Assembly (NCBI GenBank): GCA_005656395.1
Contig: SRSI01000028.1
Location: 2,147,229 to 2,211,228, forward strand
Length of the DNA: 64,000 nt
Reading direction: 5' to 3'
DNA from: Strongyloides papillosus
Lineage: Eukaryota > Nematoda > Chromadorea > Rhabditida > Strongyloididae
The notes under the pieces were generated by a model. That model saw only the letters and a list, made by a program, of their open reading frames with translations. It was not told the DNA's origin and searched no databases. The translations under genes were made by a program, and so were the position numbers. Below are positions 37,292 through 51,516 of this stretch, piece by piece; position 1 is the first letter of the stretch, and the number at the start of each line of letters is the position of its first letter.

Positions 37292-38390
37292 CTAATGTGT
37301 TGGTTTTCCAGCAGCCTCAAGTTTCTTTTTAAGGGACTCTGGCATTGATGGTGGTGGTGGACGTGGGAGGTTAAAGACAACCTTGACGGTGTCATAAATA
37401 AACCATTGAAGGGCAGTTAATGTACCAATCATAATAATACGTGGTGTAAGTCCTTTCCATACTCCAGCAAATCCAAGTTTCTTAAGAATATCACCTGCTG
37501 AAGCAGAAGCATCTTGATTAAGTTTTGAGACAACTGTATCAGCTGGATGAGATACTACAGCACAGAAGACACCAGCAATATATCCAGCCAAAAAGGTAAC
37601 TCCTAATTGTTCAGCCTTACTACAATTTTCTCTTGGTTTTGGAACAACATATTTGTAAAGAAGTTCAACGGTACGTTCGAAACAAGCGAATTTCATCATG
37701 GTATATGGAATTTGTCTCATCCAAAGTGGTGGGAGTCCCTTGTAGAATCCCATAAGACCTTCTTGTTTATAAATCATTGGAGCACATCCACGAAGAGTTG
37801 GTGGAGCACCTGGAGATGTTTGGATACGTACTTTGGTGGCTTCCATAGGAGCAAGAAGCATATCAGCAAAGAATTCAGCAGAGGCTGATGCAGCAAGATA
37901 AAGATATGTTCTATAAAGGTAAGCATTCTCTTCACCGATCATATCAGCATAAACATTCTTGAAAAGTTCATAAAATCCGAATTTTCCAAGTCCTTGCATT
38001 GAGTATCCATAAAGGGTTGGAGCCCATCCTTTAGCAAGAGCACGACCTCCCTCCTCACTGATAGTTGTCTTGAATCCTGAAATGATACCTTTGTATTTCT
38101 CTGGATTTACTTGAATACGACATTTAACTAAATCTAATGGAACGATAGCTGTATGAGTTACACCACATGAAATAGCTCCACCAAGAGCACAAAGAGAGTA
38201 ATATTTGAGGGAACCAAGTTCAACAGCATCTCCATTTCCAGCTAAAATAATTAAATACATGAGTTACAACAACATCAACAACAAAGATAAACATACATGA
38301 ACCAGTGGAACATTCAGCAATACGTGGAAGAGGGCTAGAAAATGGATTTGATTTCATCATTTCAGCTGCTTTCTCAACATATCCTACCAT
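37292..38390 (-). CDS. mitochondrial phosphate carrier (SLC25A3 family)
   Basis: Two exons, 38297-38390 and 37292-38241, join in phase 1 through a 55-bp intron: 347 residues. It imports inorganic phosphate with protons (or in exchange for hydroxide) across the inner mitochondrial membrane for ATP synthesis. Three carrier repeats are visible, with signature boxes PLDLVKCR, PMEATKVR and HPADTVVSK. Phosphate-carrier hallmarks include KYYSLCALGGAISCGVTHTA near the start, GWAPTLYGYSMQGLGKFG, and LPPLWMRQIPYTMMKFACFE. The N-terminal exon (MVGYVEKAAEMMKSNP...) is short and may be a weak presequence. Codon use is visibly less AT-biased than in its neighbours, as expected for a highly expressed housekeeping gene. 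Length fits the family. Confidence 0.95.
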
Positions 38391-40162
38391 TATGAAAATG
38401 TATGGCTAAAAAAATAAATGATTTTATATGAAATAAATTGTAATCAATATCAATAAAATAAATTGCACAAAACAGGGAAGAGAGGTTAGAGGTATATAAA
38501 GTAGATAAAATGTAACTATTGCTGGTTGCATCAAACTTATCAATAGAAATACAAAACTCCAAACATTTGGAATGGATCTTTCGTTTTAAGATCTATTACA
38601 TAACACAGTGTGAGAATAATTGATATTATGTAACATTGTATTGAGATTGTGATATGTATTGGAGAGGTGTATAACATCATTTTAATATATTAAACAAAGT
38701 AATAAATATTTTTTTTAAAATAAAATAATATTCTTTGAAAACATTTTAACAACAAATGATACATTATTTTTATTAAAAATAATAAATATTTACAGGTAAA
38801 AGTGCAAAAAACTTTTTTTTTATTATTAAGATGTAATGTTTTTCGGAAAAATTGCAGTGGGAAAGTACTATAATAAAAATATTTTTAACAAATGAGTGTT
38901 AGGGGCATTATGAAAATATAATCAAATACATTTTTTTAACATTATAAATGAAAAGATAAGGAGATATCATTAAAATATATGTGATAAGAAAGTGAAATAA
39001 ATTTTTGCATGTCAAGGAAGTTTAATAATTATAATTAGAAAGTAAAAGTTATTGTCAATTTCTTTTCTATCATGAAAGATAAATTTGTATAAGTTAAAGG
39101 TACTATCAATATATATATATATTTAATCAATGAAATGTAATTTTTTTTGTATACTTTAGTTCCATTTTTTTAAATACTTTAATAGAAATGATGCTAAATG
39201 TATATTAAAATGTGGGTTAGAGTAAAAAAGTTTAGATATAAAACGTTATATATCAGTACTAAGTGTATAAGAGAATGTATAAATTTGTTTATATGAAAAG
39301 TTGAATATATAGTGAAGTATTTTATTATATATATTTGAAATATTACGATTTTTCAATCGAAAGTGGGTGATTCCTTCTTTTAATATAACATACTATCTTT
39401 CTTACTCTATTTCTCTTTCTCCAATTTCTTTTTCATTGTTGAAGGTTAATCTATACTTCAAAAAAGTATCACCCATTTGTTTGATTTGTTAAAACAAATA
39501 AAATACGTATGTAGAAGTTTAATTATCATGTACATGAATGTTGGAGTAATTTTTTCAACATATTAAATATACTTAACGAATAATTAAGTTAATATTAGTA
39601 TCCGAACATTATAATAGTTATTTATAAAATAACTTGAATATTTTTTCTTTCCTACATCATTATAAATAAATATTTTAATTAACTAAATATTGCATGTTCT
39701 CTAATTTTTATCATTTTACAAAGGTTAAAATTTGATATTGTATAAATAAAAAAACATCATTATAACAATTTAATTAAATTATCAAATATAATCGGTGCAT
39801 TCTTAATGATATATAACTGATATTATTTTTAAAACAATTTAACAACAAATAATATTTTGATACATTATTTTTATTTTTTATAACAATAAAATATTTTTCA
39901 AATTTCATTTTTGATATAAAAATAATAAAATATACCATTCATATCAAAGGACAATTTATTAATTTAAAAAATAACAGTAAATTTCAATTATTTTATTATA
40001 CTTTTTTTATACAAAAGGTTGGAGAGGAGAATTATTTTTATAATTAAGTTAAAAGTGACAATAAGAGATGGAGTAATAGTTTCTGACAATTTAAAAAAAA
40101 TATAATATATGAAATTGTTACGACAAAAGAGACACACACAAAAAAATAAAAAAATATCATAA
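38391..40162. other. AT-rich intergenic region
   Basis: A 1.8-kb stretch between the LIN-1-like stop and the phosphate-carrier start, both minus strand. No supportable open frame. A pyrimidine-rich patch at about 39370-39435 is the only compositional oddity. Confidence 0.5.
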
Positions 40163-42092
40163 TTAATGGAAAGATGGAACCGGTGTTTTTAAAGATTCTG
40201 GACTTTTATTCATTCTCCCAAGAAATGACACATTAAAAAATGGCGAATGCATTGCAGGTGAGATACCATGAGATGCCATCTGAGCCATAGCTGAAGGAGA
40301 AGGTGGTGGGAACAAAAAGTATTGAGATTGTGCTGGCGGTGTAAATGTTGGTTGTGTTAACATTGATTGATACTTTGTTGACATCGAGGCTGCAGAAAAC
40401 TTATCGGATAAATTTGGTGTTTTTGGGGCCACTAAAAGTAAATAAAATATAGGTTTAATAGGGAAAAAGATAGATAGTAAAAATATATAATGAAAAAATA
40501 AAAAAGAGGTAAACTTACATAGTGGACTTGTTAAAGTTGATGCTGCGGCATATGCAGCAGCTAAATTCGAGGCAGCAGAAGCATTCAATAAATTAGCTAA
40601 TTGTTTTTGTTCCATTGATGCAGCATACAATTGATTAAGATGTGTTAAAAATGGTGATTGAGAGTGGTTACCTAAGAAGTAAGGGGAATTAAGGGTACTT
40701 TGGAGCAATAGATTATTTGATAAATTTCCTCCACTCCCAAATAATGGTGTATTTTGAGCTGAGAGGAATGAATTAACAAAAGTATTATTATCCTGGGTTA
40801 TTGGCATTAAATTTAATGGTTCAGGACGTGGTTTTTTTATTATGCTGTTTTCATTATTTGTTACTTCATCGAGTTGATTTTTTGTTATATTTGTCAATGT
40901 TGTGTACGTTTTTTCTTCATTGTTTGAGACAGGTATATTAATGAGATCCCCATCTGGTCCAACATCAACAAATGATGTGGAGATTGTTGGTAGTTTATGA
41001 GTATTTTCTTGTTTTACCTCACCATTATTTAGTATATCTTGATAACCACCATCACATTCACTTATACCTTTTAATGATTGTGGCATTGAATTATTAATAA
41101 AAAAATCATGAATTTGTGTTGATGTTAAATTGTTTGTTTTTGATGTACTTGTAGTTACTCTTCTTTTCTTTTTATTATCCTCTAAAAGAGTTGTAGTTTG
41201 TGTATTACCTTCTTGAGATGCTGGGCGTTTCAATGATTGTGGTGATGATGATACCTCTATTGAATTGGTTATGTGTGGTGAGTTAAATGAATGATCAATT
41301 GATGAGATTGTATCAGTATTACTAACACATGAACTATTACTAATACTAATAGGACTGTAAGCAGTGCTTGGTGGTGAGAGAGAATTTTGTGAGTTATCAA
41401 TAGAATCTTGTCTACCGCTACTACTCATGCCACCTTGATTATACATGTTTCTACTAAGAGCATGTTGAAGATGAGGATTTTTTTCAATAATGTCAGAGGT
41501 ATGCTGTCTTATTTTATTTAAGTTTATCATTTTATCACTTATATACCCACCAGATAGGGATGAGCTACCATTAGCTGCTAACTCTTCAAGGAGGTTAACA
41601 AAACGATAGACAAATTTTTGACCCGTAACTTTTTTGATAATATTTTTATCATAGTAATAACGTAGTGCTCTTGATAATTTGTCATAATTCATCTGTGGCT
41701 TGCCTTTTCTTTGTCCCCATAATCTAGCAACAGATTCAGCATCAATTAACTGAAAATAAAAATTATTATGGTAATTGCGTAAATAATGTAAAAAATATAA
41801 TAATTACCTTAAATTCTCCTTCCTTAATGTTAACCCATTGTATTACATCACTATACTTTCCGGATATAAGTAATTCAAAAAGAAATTGCCATAATGTAAT
41901 ACTAGTATCAGAGGTGGATAAATTTAAGAGAGGTGTTCCAGATTTGTTATTGGTATTAAAAGTAACATTAGAATTATTGTTAGTTGTGATAAAACCATTA
42001 ACTGGTGAATTATTAATCCTATCAGTGGTTATTTTATGGTGATTTAATTCCATACTTTCGTTATAAATATTCATTGAAGATACCTTTTGCAT
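40163..42092 (-). CDS. LIN-1/ELK-type ETS-domain transcription factor
   Basis: Three exons, 41808-42092, 40519-41749 and 40163-40431, join in phases 0 and 1: 594 residues. The ETS domain sits near the N-terminus (about 66-150), as in ELK/LIN-1: [11 protein letters not shown], then [20 protein letters not shown] and [20 protein letters not shown], with both DNA-contacting Arg residues (RALR) intact. The middle is Ser/Asn-rich, with KKKRR as a possible nuclear signal and an Ala-rich run. The C-terminal part has PPPSPS, SPES and KTP sites and FLFP (about 544-547), an FxFP docking motif for ERK. In C. elegans LIN-1, such a site lets ERK relieve repression during vulval induction. The intron 40432-40518 (87 nt) has no stop and keeps frame, so retention would insert a hydrophobic segment. 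ATG 42092 is chosen because the longer frame starts with TTG; an acceptor-like TTTTTATCAAG ends at 42112. Confidence 0.9.
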
Positions 42093-45000
42093 ATACTTTT
42101 TTGATATCAAACTTGATAAAAATAGTTAGATAGATGTAGCAATACCTGATAACCCGTGAAACTTTTAATTTATTGTTAGTAAAATAAAATTTTCACTCCA
42201 ATAATTGTTAAAAATTATTAGAATGATTGTAAATAACAAGAGATATGATACCTGTAATGAAAAAAAAATGTTTAAGAAATTTAAAGAGATAAATTAATGG
42301 AGAGTGATAAGAATTTCGAGCAAAATGATAACATTCAAGAGGGGGTGAAAATTATCACAAAAAGAAGCATGTATTTAGTTTAATAATGATAATTCAACAC
42401 TTATTGGTAAATGATATCGTTTACTACTTATTAATGGAAGAAAAAAGTAAAAAACCAACCCTGGGGAGTGATCACAATAGATGGTAATGAAAGTAAATGG
42501 GGTATTATTTAGATATGCGGAAATTTTACAAGTGGTTGGGTAAAGTAATGGAAATTATATTAAATGTTATCTAAGGTTAATAAAAAAATATACCGAAGTA
42601 AATAGATAAAATAATATATATTTTAATGTAAATGAAAAATAGTTGTAAATAAGTTTAATAGATAAATAGTTTTGGATATGTTGAAGTTAAACGTTATTTT
42701 CGATGATGTACAGGAGCTTCCTACTACAGTTTCTTTTCCTCCTTAAAACATGTTTCTATTTCTAAAATAAAGGAACATGCAATTTCCCCCATTTACACCT
42801 GTTTAAAAGATTTGATGAGGCATTATGATGTATGTTAAAAAGAAACAAAAAAAGGTGATAAAAAACATTGTACAATTATATACGATAGGCTATAAATATT
42901 TTATGATTGAAGCTAAATATGTTGACTTAAAAAATAATTAATAATTACTTGACATACCATTGTCTATACGTTTTAAAAAACCTAAAAATAGAGAATAAGA
43001 AAAGTTAATGGGTATATATTAACCTGTGATTTTAATTAAGGCATCACCTATTAAAAATGCTACCTGATTGAAAGGTAACATTATTGCAGAGGTTTATTTG
43101 TGTATGTATATTAAATTTAGTTAAGAAAATGGATAGTTAATTTTGTTATAAAATTTCAGACATACAAATAATAAAATTTTAAGGGTTATAAATAAAAAAA
43201 TTTTGTTTTAATAATATAATTCATCTCTATATACAAAAATGAAAATGATTATTACATCTATATAAATTTTCTAAAAGTAATTCAAAAAAAGAGGTGTATT
43301 TCAGTGAAAGGGTAGGTATAAGATAAAATATATGTTATGGTTTTCATTTTGATAAGTAAAATTGTATTGTTTAATCAACAATTTTTACATCTTTATACAA
43401 CCATTTTTCCATGATTATGGCATGATAGAGTATATTGATATAGACAGATAAGGTGTTTTCCCAAAAATTAATTAAAACAACTTTAATAAAAATTAAGATA
43501 AGGCGATTATATCTAATTGTAATAGGAGAAAAAATATTGATAATTCCATAATAAATGCTATCAAACAATCATTCAAAGTTATGAAATTAATAAACATTGT
43601 TAATTTATTTTTCAATTTATCGTTAAAGTTTTTTTTTAACATTTCCTGATCAAAATTATACGAAAAAGATAATAATGTTAGAACTTTTATGCTTAAATCA
43701 TCATATTAACATTATAAACATAGATAATTATATAAAAAGTTAGAATGAAATGGAATATTAGATAACAAATTAAAAGTACAAACAATTTTTTTTACTCTTA
43801 TACTAAAAGCATACTAATTAATCAAGATTTTATTTAAAAAAAATTATTTATATTTCTTTACGTACATATTTAGTTATATCAAGTGATATGGAGAAATTTT
43901 TCATTGAAAGTTTTTATCCTTCAATGAATGTCCTATGTTTCATTTTTGGTCGAACATTTTAATATTCATTGACAAAGCAATATAAATTTTTTATAGTATA
44001 TAGAGATCATTTATTGTATAAATATATATATTTCTTTTTTTATACAAGCTATAATATATGTGAAAAAGTTAACATGTACAATTTTTAATAGAAAAAATAT
44101 TCATTTTTCAATATAGAAATAAACTAATTGCCCTTTCCGGACATTGACACAAAATATTTTTATACTTTTATAAAATTAACTTAACTTTAATTTTTTTAAT
44201 TTTCTTATTACAAGAATAAAAAAAATGGTAATTTCTTATAATTTCTTTCTCCTTCTTACATCATACTTCGCATTTGGAGAGTGAGGAAACCAAAAATTAT
44301 ATAATAACTATACATTTTGTCAATTACCTTGACTATAAATATACCAAATATATGTATTTTAACAATATTTAAATCATTCTATCAATACTAAGTTTTATAA
44401 ACGTTTTATACTATATGAAACAATTTTTTACAACAAATTTCTTTACCATCTCAAGCAAATGGTTTTTTTTAACGAAAAGACACTATGTTAAAGCACATGT
44501 GTAGGTGGTAAAAATTAATTTAATAGTTAAATAAAATTAATAAAAGTTTTAAAAAAAGGGTATGTGACAAATGTGATCTAATTTTTGATATTTGTTGTGT
44601 AGAGAATGACGAAGTAGGAAAGAAGTTTGTTGTAAACTTATAATATTTTCATTTACTAATTTACAACATAAGAAAATTTTTATGTATCACAAGATGTTGG
44701 GGGTTATTGATATATTATAAATATATACATTTTATACCTATTAATAATTGATAACGTTTACTTTGATGAAATCTTATATTATTAGGTAATTACAAAGATT
44801 ATATAATGGTTAACTGTAATGCAAAATAAAATTTATTACTTTACTGTTCTATAGAAGATCTTTTTTTTTTGTAGTAACAAAATATAAGAATATTCTTAAA
44901 AATTTTAAAAAATATTAAGGAGGATAAAGGAAATATTTTGTTTTAGTTTAGTGAAATAATGTATATATTTTAAACAGGAATGGTAATTTTTTAAACATAA

Positions 45001-48000
45001 AAAAATATATTATTTGATAATTGATAGGGAGAGACAAAAAACTAGATATATGATATTTTGCCTTTTAAAGCTAAAATAATTTTTAAATAAGAATCAAATA
45101 TTATTTTCATATAAATATGAAAAATTTTAAAACATGATTAATTAGTTAATTGATTTCTTTTTGTTTTGACAAATAAAATTATACTCCTGATATATATAAT
45201 AAAATGGTCTAATTTAAGATAATTTAAAATGGTAGGAGTATCTTCCTTTTAATGAAAATATTATTTATAAACATATACACTTCTACGACATTTTTAGGAA
45301 TAATAATAAAATTAATACACATATAGATGTGTGGTTTAAAGATATATTAACAAAATATAATGAAATAACTTTTTAAAATTTTTACAATATTTTTCCTATC
45401 CACAGACACAAATATTTGTAATATTCATCAAATATTTTTATAAAATAACTATTTTATTATAATTTGTTAAATTTAAAACACCTTCTTTGATCATACTTTC
45501 TCTTTTTTTGTGTGATCTTATGATAATAATAACATTAAATGATTAAAATGCTTGGAATTTTTGATAAATACTATATATTTATACTCTAAAATTCATTATC
45601 ATTATACCCCTACTTAATTAATAACAATCTTTTTGATGTGTCATGTTTTAATAAATTTTATTTATCAATTAACATTTTACAAAACATCATGATCAAAGAC
45701 ATTAAAGCTATAGGGAAAAAATGAATATATATATATTTGCCATTACAATAGTAATGAAAAAAGGAACGATGACATAATAAGTTATAAATACAAGTTATTC
45801 CTATTATAACAATTTAAAAATACATCCTCCTTCTTATTCACAAATAAAAATAAGCTCTACAATGTTTTAGATAATCTTATCTTTTTCTGATAGCAGGTTC
45901 AAATTTTTTTTATCTTACTCTTTGCAAAACCTTCTCTTTTATTTTAAACTGTTCACTTTTACATATAATTTTAATATACACTCTACAAATACCTTTTTAT
46001 TTTTATAAAGTATCACGTACTATCAACAAGAACATAGATTATTTGTATTATAAAATAAAAGTTAGAAATCTTCAAGAAATGAAAAGAAAGGTGTGTTTGT
46101 TAGTGAGGAGAAGGAAATGCCAAGAGGATATAATAGAATCTTTTATTTTATTTATTTTTAACATAATCTAAGGATTATTATATTTGCCTTCTTATTTAAT
46201 CATCAAATTCTAAAAATAATGACTGGAAATAAATTGAAATTTGATCAACTACATTCTAAGTTAATTGATATTTTTTATTGTTACTAATTATGCAATAATT
46301 TGGTTAAAATTATAAAAAGTAAATAATTGTATTTTTATATATATAGTATAGTTAGGTAAGTAATTATATATAAAAAAACAAATTGTGAATGATAAATATC
46401 TACATTAAGACTTAAAAAAATAATTATATTTTTGACTTGAAGTTTAATTATATCAATATCGTAGAACATTTATCTCTTTTGTTTTTTTTCTGCCTAATTG
46501 TTTAAAATATTTATAGGAAAAGTTATTTTAAACTGTCAATTGGTAAGAATAATTCTGATAAAAAAACCGGAAGAAGTATATAAATAAGCTAATAAAATAG
46601 AAAGATAAGAGATTTGTAATAGGAAAATATAGCTTACAAAAAAATAAAAATAGTTTATTTACTTTGGGACTGTTAAATAATTAATTAATTAAACAAAAAT
46701 AATAAAAAGTACAGGATTAATAAAACATATATATTCACCTCTACCATTTGAAGATTAATCACTCTTTTTCTTCTTCTTCTATTAAATTAACTAAACTTTT
46801 AAAAGTTAAAATTTATGATAAATATATATGTTTCTGACTACATAAAAATACTACCAAATGGTGGGTGATAAAAAAGTAAGAAAATTAATATTTAATAATT
46901 ATATCAAACATATTTGTCATATAACAAAATTATTTACTATAATTAATTAAAAAGTCATTAATAATGATGAAGTAAAATTTATATTCTAAAATTATAAGAA
47001 TAGATATATAAAAAAAAGAAATATTACACATTCACTTTGTACTCTTTAACCAATAAAAATAATCTAAAAAAGAATTATACTCTAACTTAACAAAAAGACT
47101 GAAGAAATTTACATTATCATTTTTACTTTAATGATCAAGGCTAAGTAATATTTTTTATCAATAAAAATTTAATTTATTTATTAGTTGTAAAAATTTTCCA
47201 TTATTTTTTTTATAACAAGAACATTCTTAGAAAAAAGTTAAAGATTATACAACAATATTTGTAATTTGAAATTTTATTATTGATAAATATCTTTATTACC
47301 ATAAGGTAAAAAAAATGGACGGTATCTCATTTTATTATATCAGTTAGTTGATCTTAAAATATCAAAAAAATTAAAAAAAGTTTTTAAACCTATTTTTAGA
47401 ATTTGACCTTGTTATAAAAAGATTTTCTAAATAAATTTAAGTTTTCACATTTTTTATAATAATAAAAAAAGATATTAAAGAGATATTTTTATAAAAATTA
47501 TTAAATATAATATATTAAAAAAAGTAAATCATTAAAAATTCTATACTTATCATATCATTGTTGAAATCGTTTAAAATTAGTATCCCAAATAATTAATAAT
47601 CATTATTTTATGTATATCTCATTATACTAGGCACGTACACAATTGTGGAATTGAAGATAAAATACCAAAATATAATATGTATAAAAAAATTAATTAACTT
47701 TTGTCTTTACAACACATCAACTTTTATCACCAAAAAATAATATATTAATATGTATATTTATATGTTATTTAAATATATTTGTCTATATACGTCTATGCAG
47801 ACTTTTAATTTTTAGAAAAGAAGCATTTTTGGTAGTCATATGTTGTCAATTTCTTTTTTTAAGAATACGGAAGTGAGACTGCAGAAAATACGGTAAAGAA
47901 ATGAAAATTTCATAAAAAGGAGATAAATTTATCATTACAATAATAAATATTATATATATTTATTTTTTGTTTTACATTCATTCATCCATAAAAATTATCT

Positions 48001-51000
48001 TTCATGCAATAAGAAAATACAATTTCTTTTTCAAAAAAAAATCTTTTTTAACGCATTAACATATGTATAATGAAAATAACATTATGATGAGATACATTTT
48101 TGTGAGCTTGGTTAAAGATTATTTAAAATAAAGTAGGCTTCTGATCGTCCATATAATTTATAGATAAGGTATTGTAATCATTAAAATTATTAAAAAACTA
48201 TTATCAATAAAAATGAAGAAGAAGTTAATTATTCTGTACTACTAATTAAAGGATCGTCAATTTTTGTTATCAGGTTTTTAGATAATAAAAATAATCTAAT
48301 TCCTCTCACACTCACAGCATGAATTTTTTGGCATATAGTACATTAAACTACTTCATTACTATATTACAAAGGATAATTAATATAAATTTAAAAAAAATTT
48401 TTATTGCCACATTAACGCTTTTATTACCAGGTGGGGTAGGTTAGGAATAAAAAAATTAACAATGTTTAATTAATTGTAAAATGGTTAATGGAAAAAGTCC
48501 TTCAACACAATACATTAAGTATTATATTGTCTTCCGTCAATGAATAACAGGATTTTTAATACCTCTATAATAACTCAAATAAATATAATATTTTTAGATT
48601 AAAATAAAAAAAATGATCAAAGAAATTTTTTCCTCTAGACATACAAATAGTGAAAAAATTAATCGCATATTTGACATCAACGATAAAGTAATTTATTTTT
48701 TAGAATTTAATAAGAAAATATAAAGAATAATAAAATAAGAATATTATGAATATTATCACTCACTTAGTAAAAGATTTTTCAGATATCTAAATAATAAACT
48801 TTTGGAAATTCACACACATTATCATAATAAAAATAATTAATTAATATATAAAATATTTTAGAAGAAAAGTGTCAAATAAAAATATACATCATAAAAAGTC
48901 AAAAATTCAATGAGGGTATAAAAGATGAGGAAGAAAAAGATAATACAACAAGGTCACGGCAGCTGGCAGTAAAGAAATAAAATTAATGTTTAAGAACTTA
49001 AGAGATGGTTTTATTTTTATGGTATTCAAGGGCTTTCTAATAGGTAAAGAAATTTTCTTTTTAATAAATATATTCATATATCTTCAAATATATTGGTATC
49101 TTATATCTGTAAAAGGTCACCATCAAATGAATAATAATAAATCTTATGATGTGTCGGAATAATATCCGCAATATAGATAAGCTGTTAAAGTTTTATCTTT
49201 AGGAAATCATAATATCTTTCATTTGTAGTAATAAAAATAATAAAAAAGGGATATTATTAATTTTATCCTTTAGCAATATGTCTAATAATGTGATATAAAT
49301 GTACGTTTTGGAAATTTTAATTTTTAAAGATTAAAATATTTTATAGCTTTTGATATAATGAAATATTATATTCTAATAAATATTAGAATAATCCGTCTGA
49401 AAAATGGAATATGATTAATTAAAGTATGCTAAATTTAGAGGTGAATTTCCTTCATTTTTTCAACACATCATCTTCCCCCCTTAAAACGAATACAAATTTT
49501 TGAAAACATCTGAAATATTATGTATATTAAATTTTAATCTATAAATATTTTAAAAATGGAATAAAGAATTTATGATATATAGTTTTGTCCTTAAATATTA
49601 TAATATCAAGTAATAATATTTATAATATTGAAAATTATGGTAGAATAATGGAGTGAGAGTCACATTTAAAGTGTCCGCTAATCCTTTGATTGCCTTTTAA
49701 AGATCCTTAACTATAAATATGTATATTGAAAAAGTTATTGTATTATCAAATTAGTATACATCTAAACTCTTTTTACCCCTTTAAAAGTTATTGTTGTCAA
49801 TTAATTTATAAAATATTTATCCTTTTTACCCCCTCCCCTCCTCCTACCACTCTCTTTACATTCTATTATAATAGAAAATTACAAAGATTTCTGGAAGGAA
49901 TAATACAAATTAATATGTATATCTAAATAACTTTTTACATATCTTTTATTATTTAAAACATCTTGAGGAAAAGAATATGTATATATATGTATTTATTACA
50001 AAGAATCGTCAATTCCTTTTTTTATTTATGGATAAGCCTTAAGTAGGAGTATGGAGGAGATAGGAAAATGGTAATGATGATAATGAAAAGAGATAGATGG
50101 ATAAAAGAATAGGATGATCAAAGGAAGAATATATTAGGATTAAGGATTTTACAGCTTAAAGGACAAACTATATTTATATTGTACTAATCATTAAAATTTC
50201 ACTTCATCATCTGTCATATCAAGTAAAATTATAGAATAAAGTTAACAAAAAAAAGTTTTCCTTAACATTTAAACAATCTTTTCATGTGGGAATATAACTT
50301 CTTTTTAACATTAATTTAACACATTAATCGTTGTTAATATACTAAATGTGATAAAAAAGAATTGTAAGAATTATAATATTGTTAAAATTGATAGAAGTTG
50401 ACACATCTGTGAAAAAATATAAAAAAAACTCATGACATATGGAGAATTTTTTTTCCATCAAAAGTAATTATTAAGATAGGAAGTGTAACTTCTAATCTAC
50501 TTAAATCTTTATTATAGTACAGTAATATAAAAGTATTAAAGAGATATTGGAGGGGGAGGGTGGTTGAATGAATAATATATGGAGTACGCCTTAATAGTAT
50601 GTAAATTCCTTAAACAATTTATAATTTACTATCTGTCAAAAGACATTTTAAAGGGTCAAAAATATTATATAAAAGTAATTATTCAAAAAGGAAAACAAAA
50701 TCAGTGGCATTCTATTAATAAATCACATTCATTTAAAATAATAATCATGTCCCATCCAGCGTCATTAAAAAGTGTCGGTTTTTTATATCTTTGCTAGTAA
50801 CATTAATCATGCCATCATTTACCAACCTCTCAATACAAAGGTTCAAAAATATTTAAAAACTGTTTTAATTAATCATGCCATTGGCCTACCTTGAGGTTTG
50901 GAGAAAAGGAAGGAAAATGAAATGAATAAACGAAAAGGTTAAAGGATAGATCAAAAGATGACAGTTAAATGATCAATCACAAGACTATGAAAGTAGTGTA

Positions 51001-51258
51001 AAAAATAAAAGTAATAAATTTTTGAAAATATGAAAAATTTAAAAAAAAAATTTAAATATTAAAATTATATATTAAATATCATATCAATTTTAGATTACCC
51101 CTACTACTTACTAATTAGCCTATATAACTTTAATAAAAAAACTAAAATTTACCATATAATTATAACTTTATAAAAATGTAAAAGAATTTCATCGCATTAA
51201 TTATGAAATTCTTATAATATTTATATATGTACATTATATGTTATAGGAAAATAAAAAA

Positions 51259-51516
51259 ATGGATGTAATAAATTTTTATGAAAATGTTAGGATAAATTTA
51301 TTAAAAAGGTTTAAAGTAGCAATTTTTGCAGGAATATATGATAATGAAAGTATAAAAATATGTAGGAGAAATTATTATACTTTTGAGATGGAAGAAAAAA
51401 GTATGGAATTTATTAAAATTAGTGGTAAAATCAAAAAAGTTTATTATTTACATAATACTTTTCTCCGTCATGAAGTGTCTATAGGTGAGATGTTTATGAA
51501 AATGATAAAAAGATAA
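51259..51516 (+). CDS. short basic open frame, possibly a gene relic
   Basis: The frame starts at ATG 51259 after an A-rich run and encodes 85 residues (MDVINFYENVRINLLKRFKV ... TFLRHEVSIGEMFMKMIKR). Use of amino acids is more protein-like than in the rest of the gene-poor region. A second frame at 51698-51901 in the same orientation contains KLSSKRLRVIKCLLLLINPI. Spacing and the YTFEM / LLLL patterns loosely recall a HORMA domain, but that is too weak to name. It may be a small gene, two exons of a decayed gene, or chance. Confidence 0.25.
   Translation: MDVINFYENVRINLLKRFKVAIFAGIYDNESIKICRRNYYTFEMEEKSMEFIKISGKIKKVYYLHNTFLRHEVSIGEMFMKMIKR

Noticed and set aside
37607..37888. Plus-strand frame of 93 codons
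   Set aside because: Antisense of the mitochondrial phosphate carrier.
45720..45740. AT dinucleotide runs (many places)
   Set aside because: Common short microsatellites in such AT-rich DNA; no array structure and no CRISPR-like spacing.
50579..50797. 72-codon frame in the gene-poor region
   Set aside because: It has an ATG but no domain, no flanking exon and AT-driven composition; not enough to call a gene.
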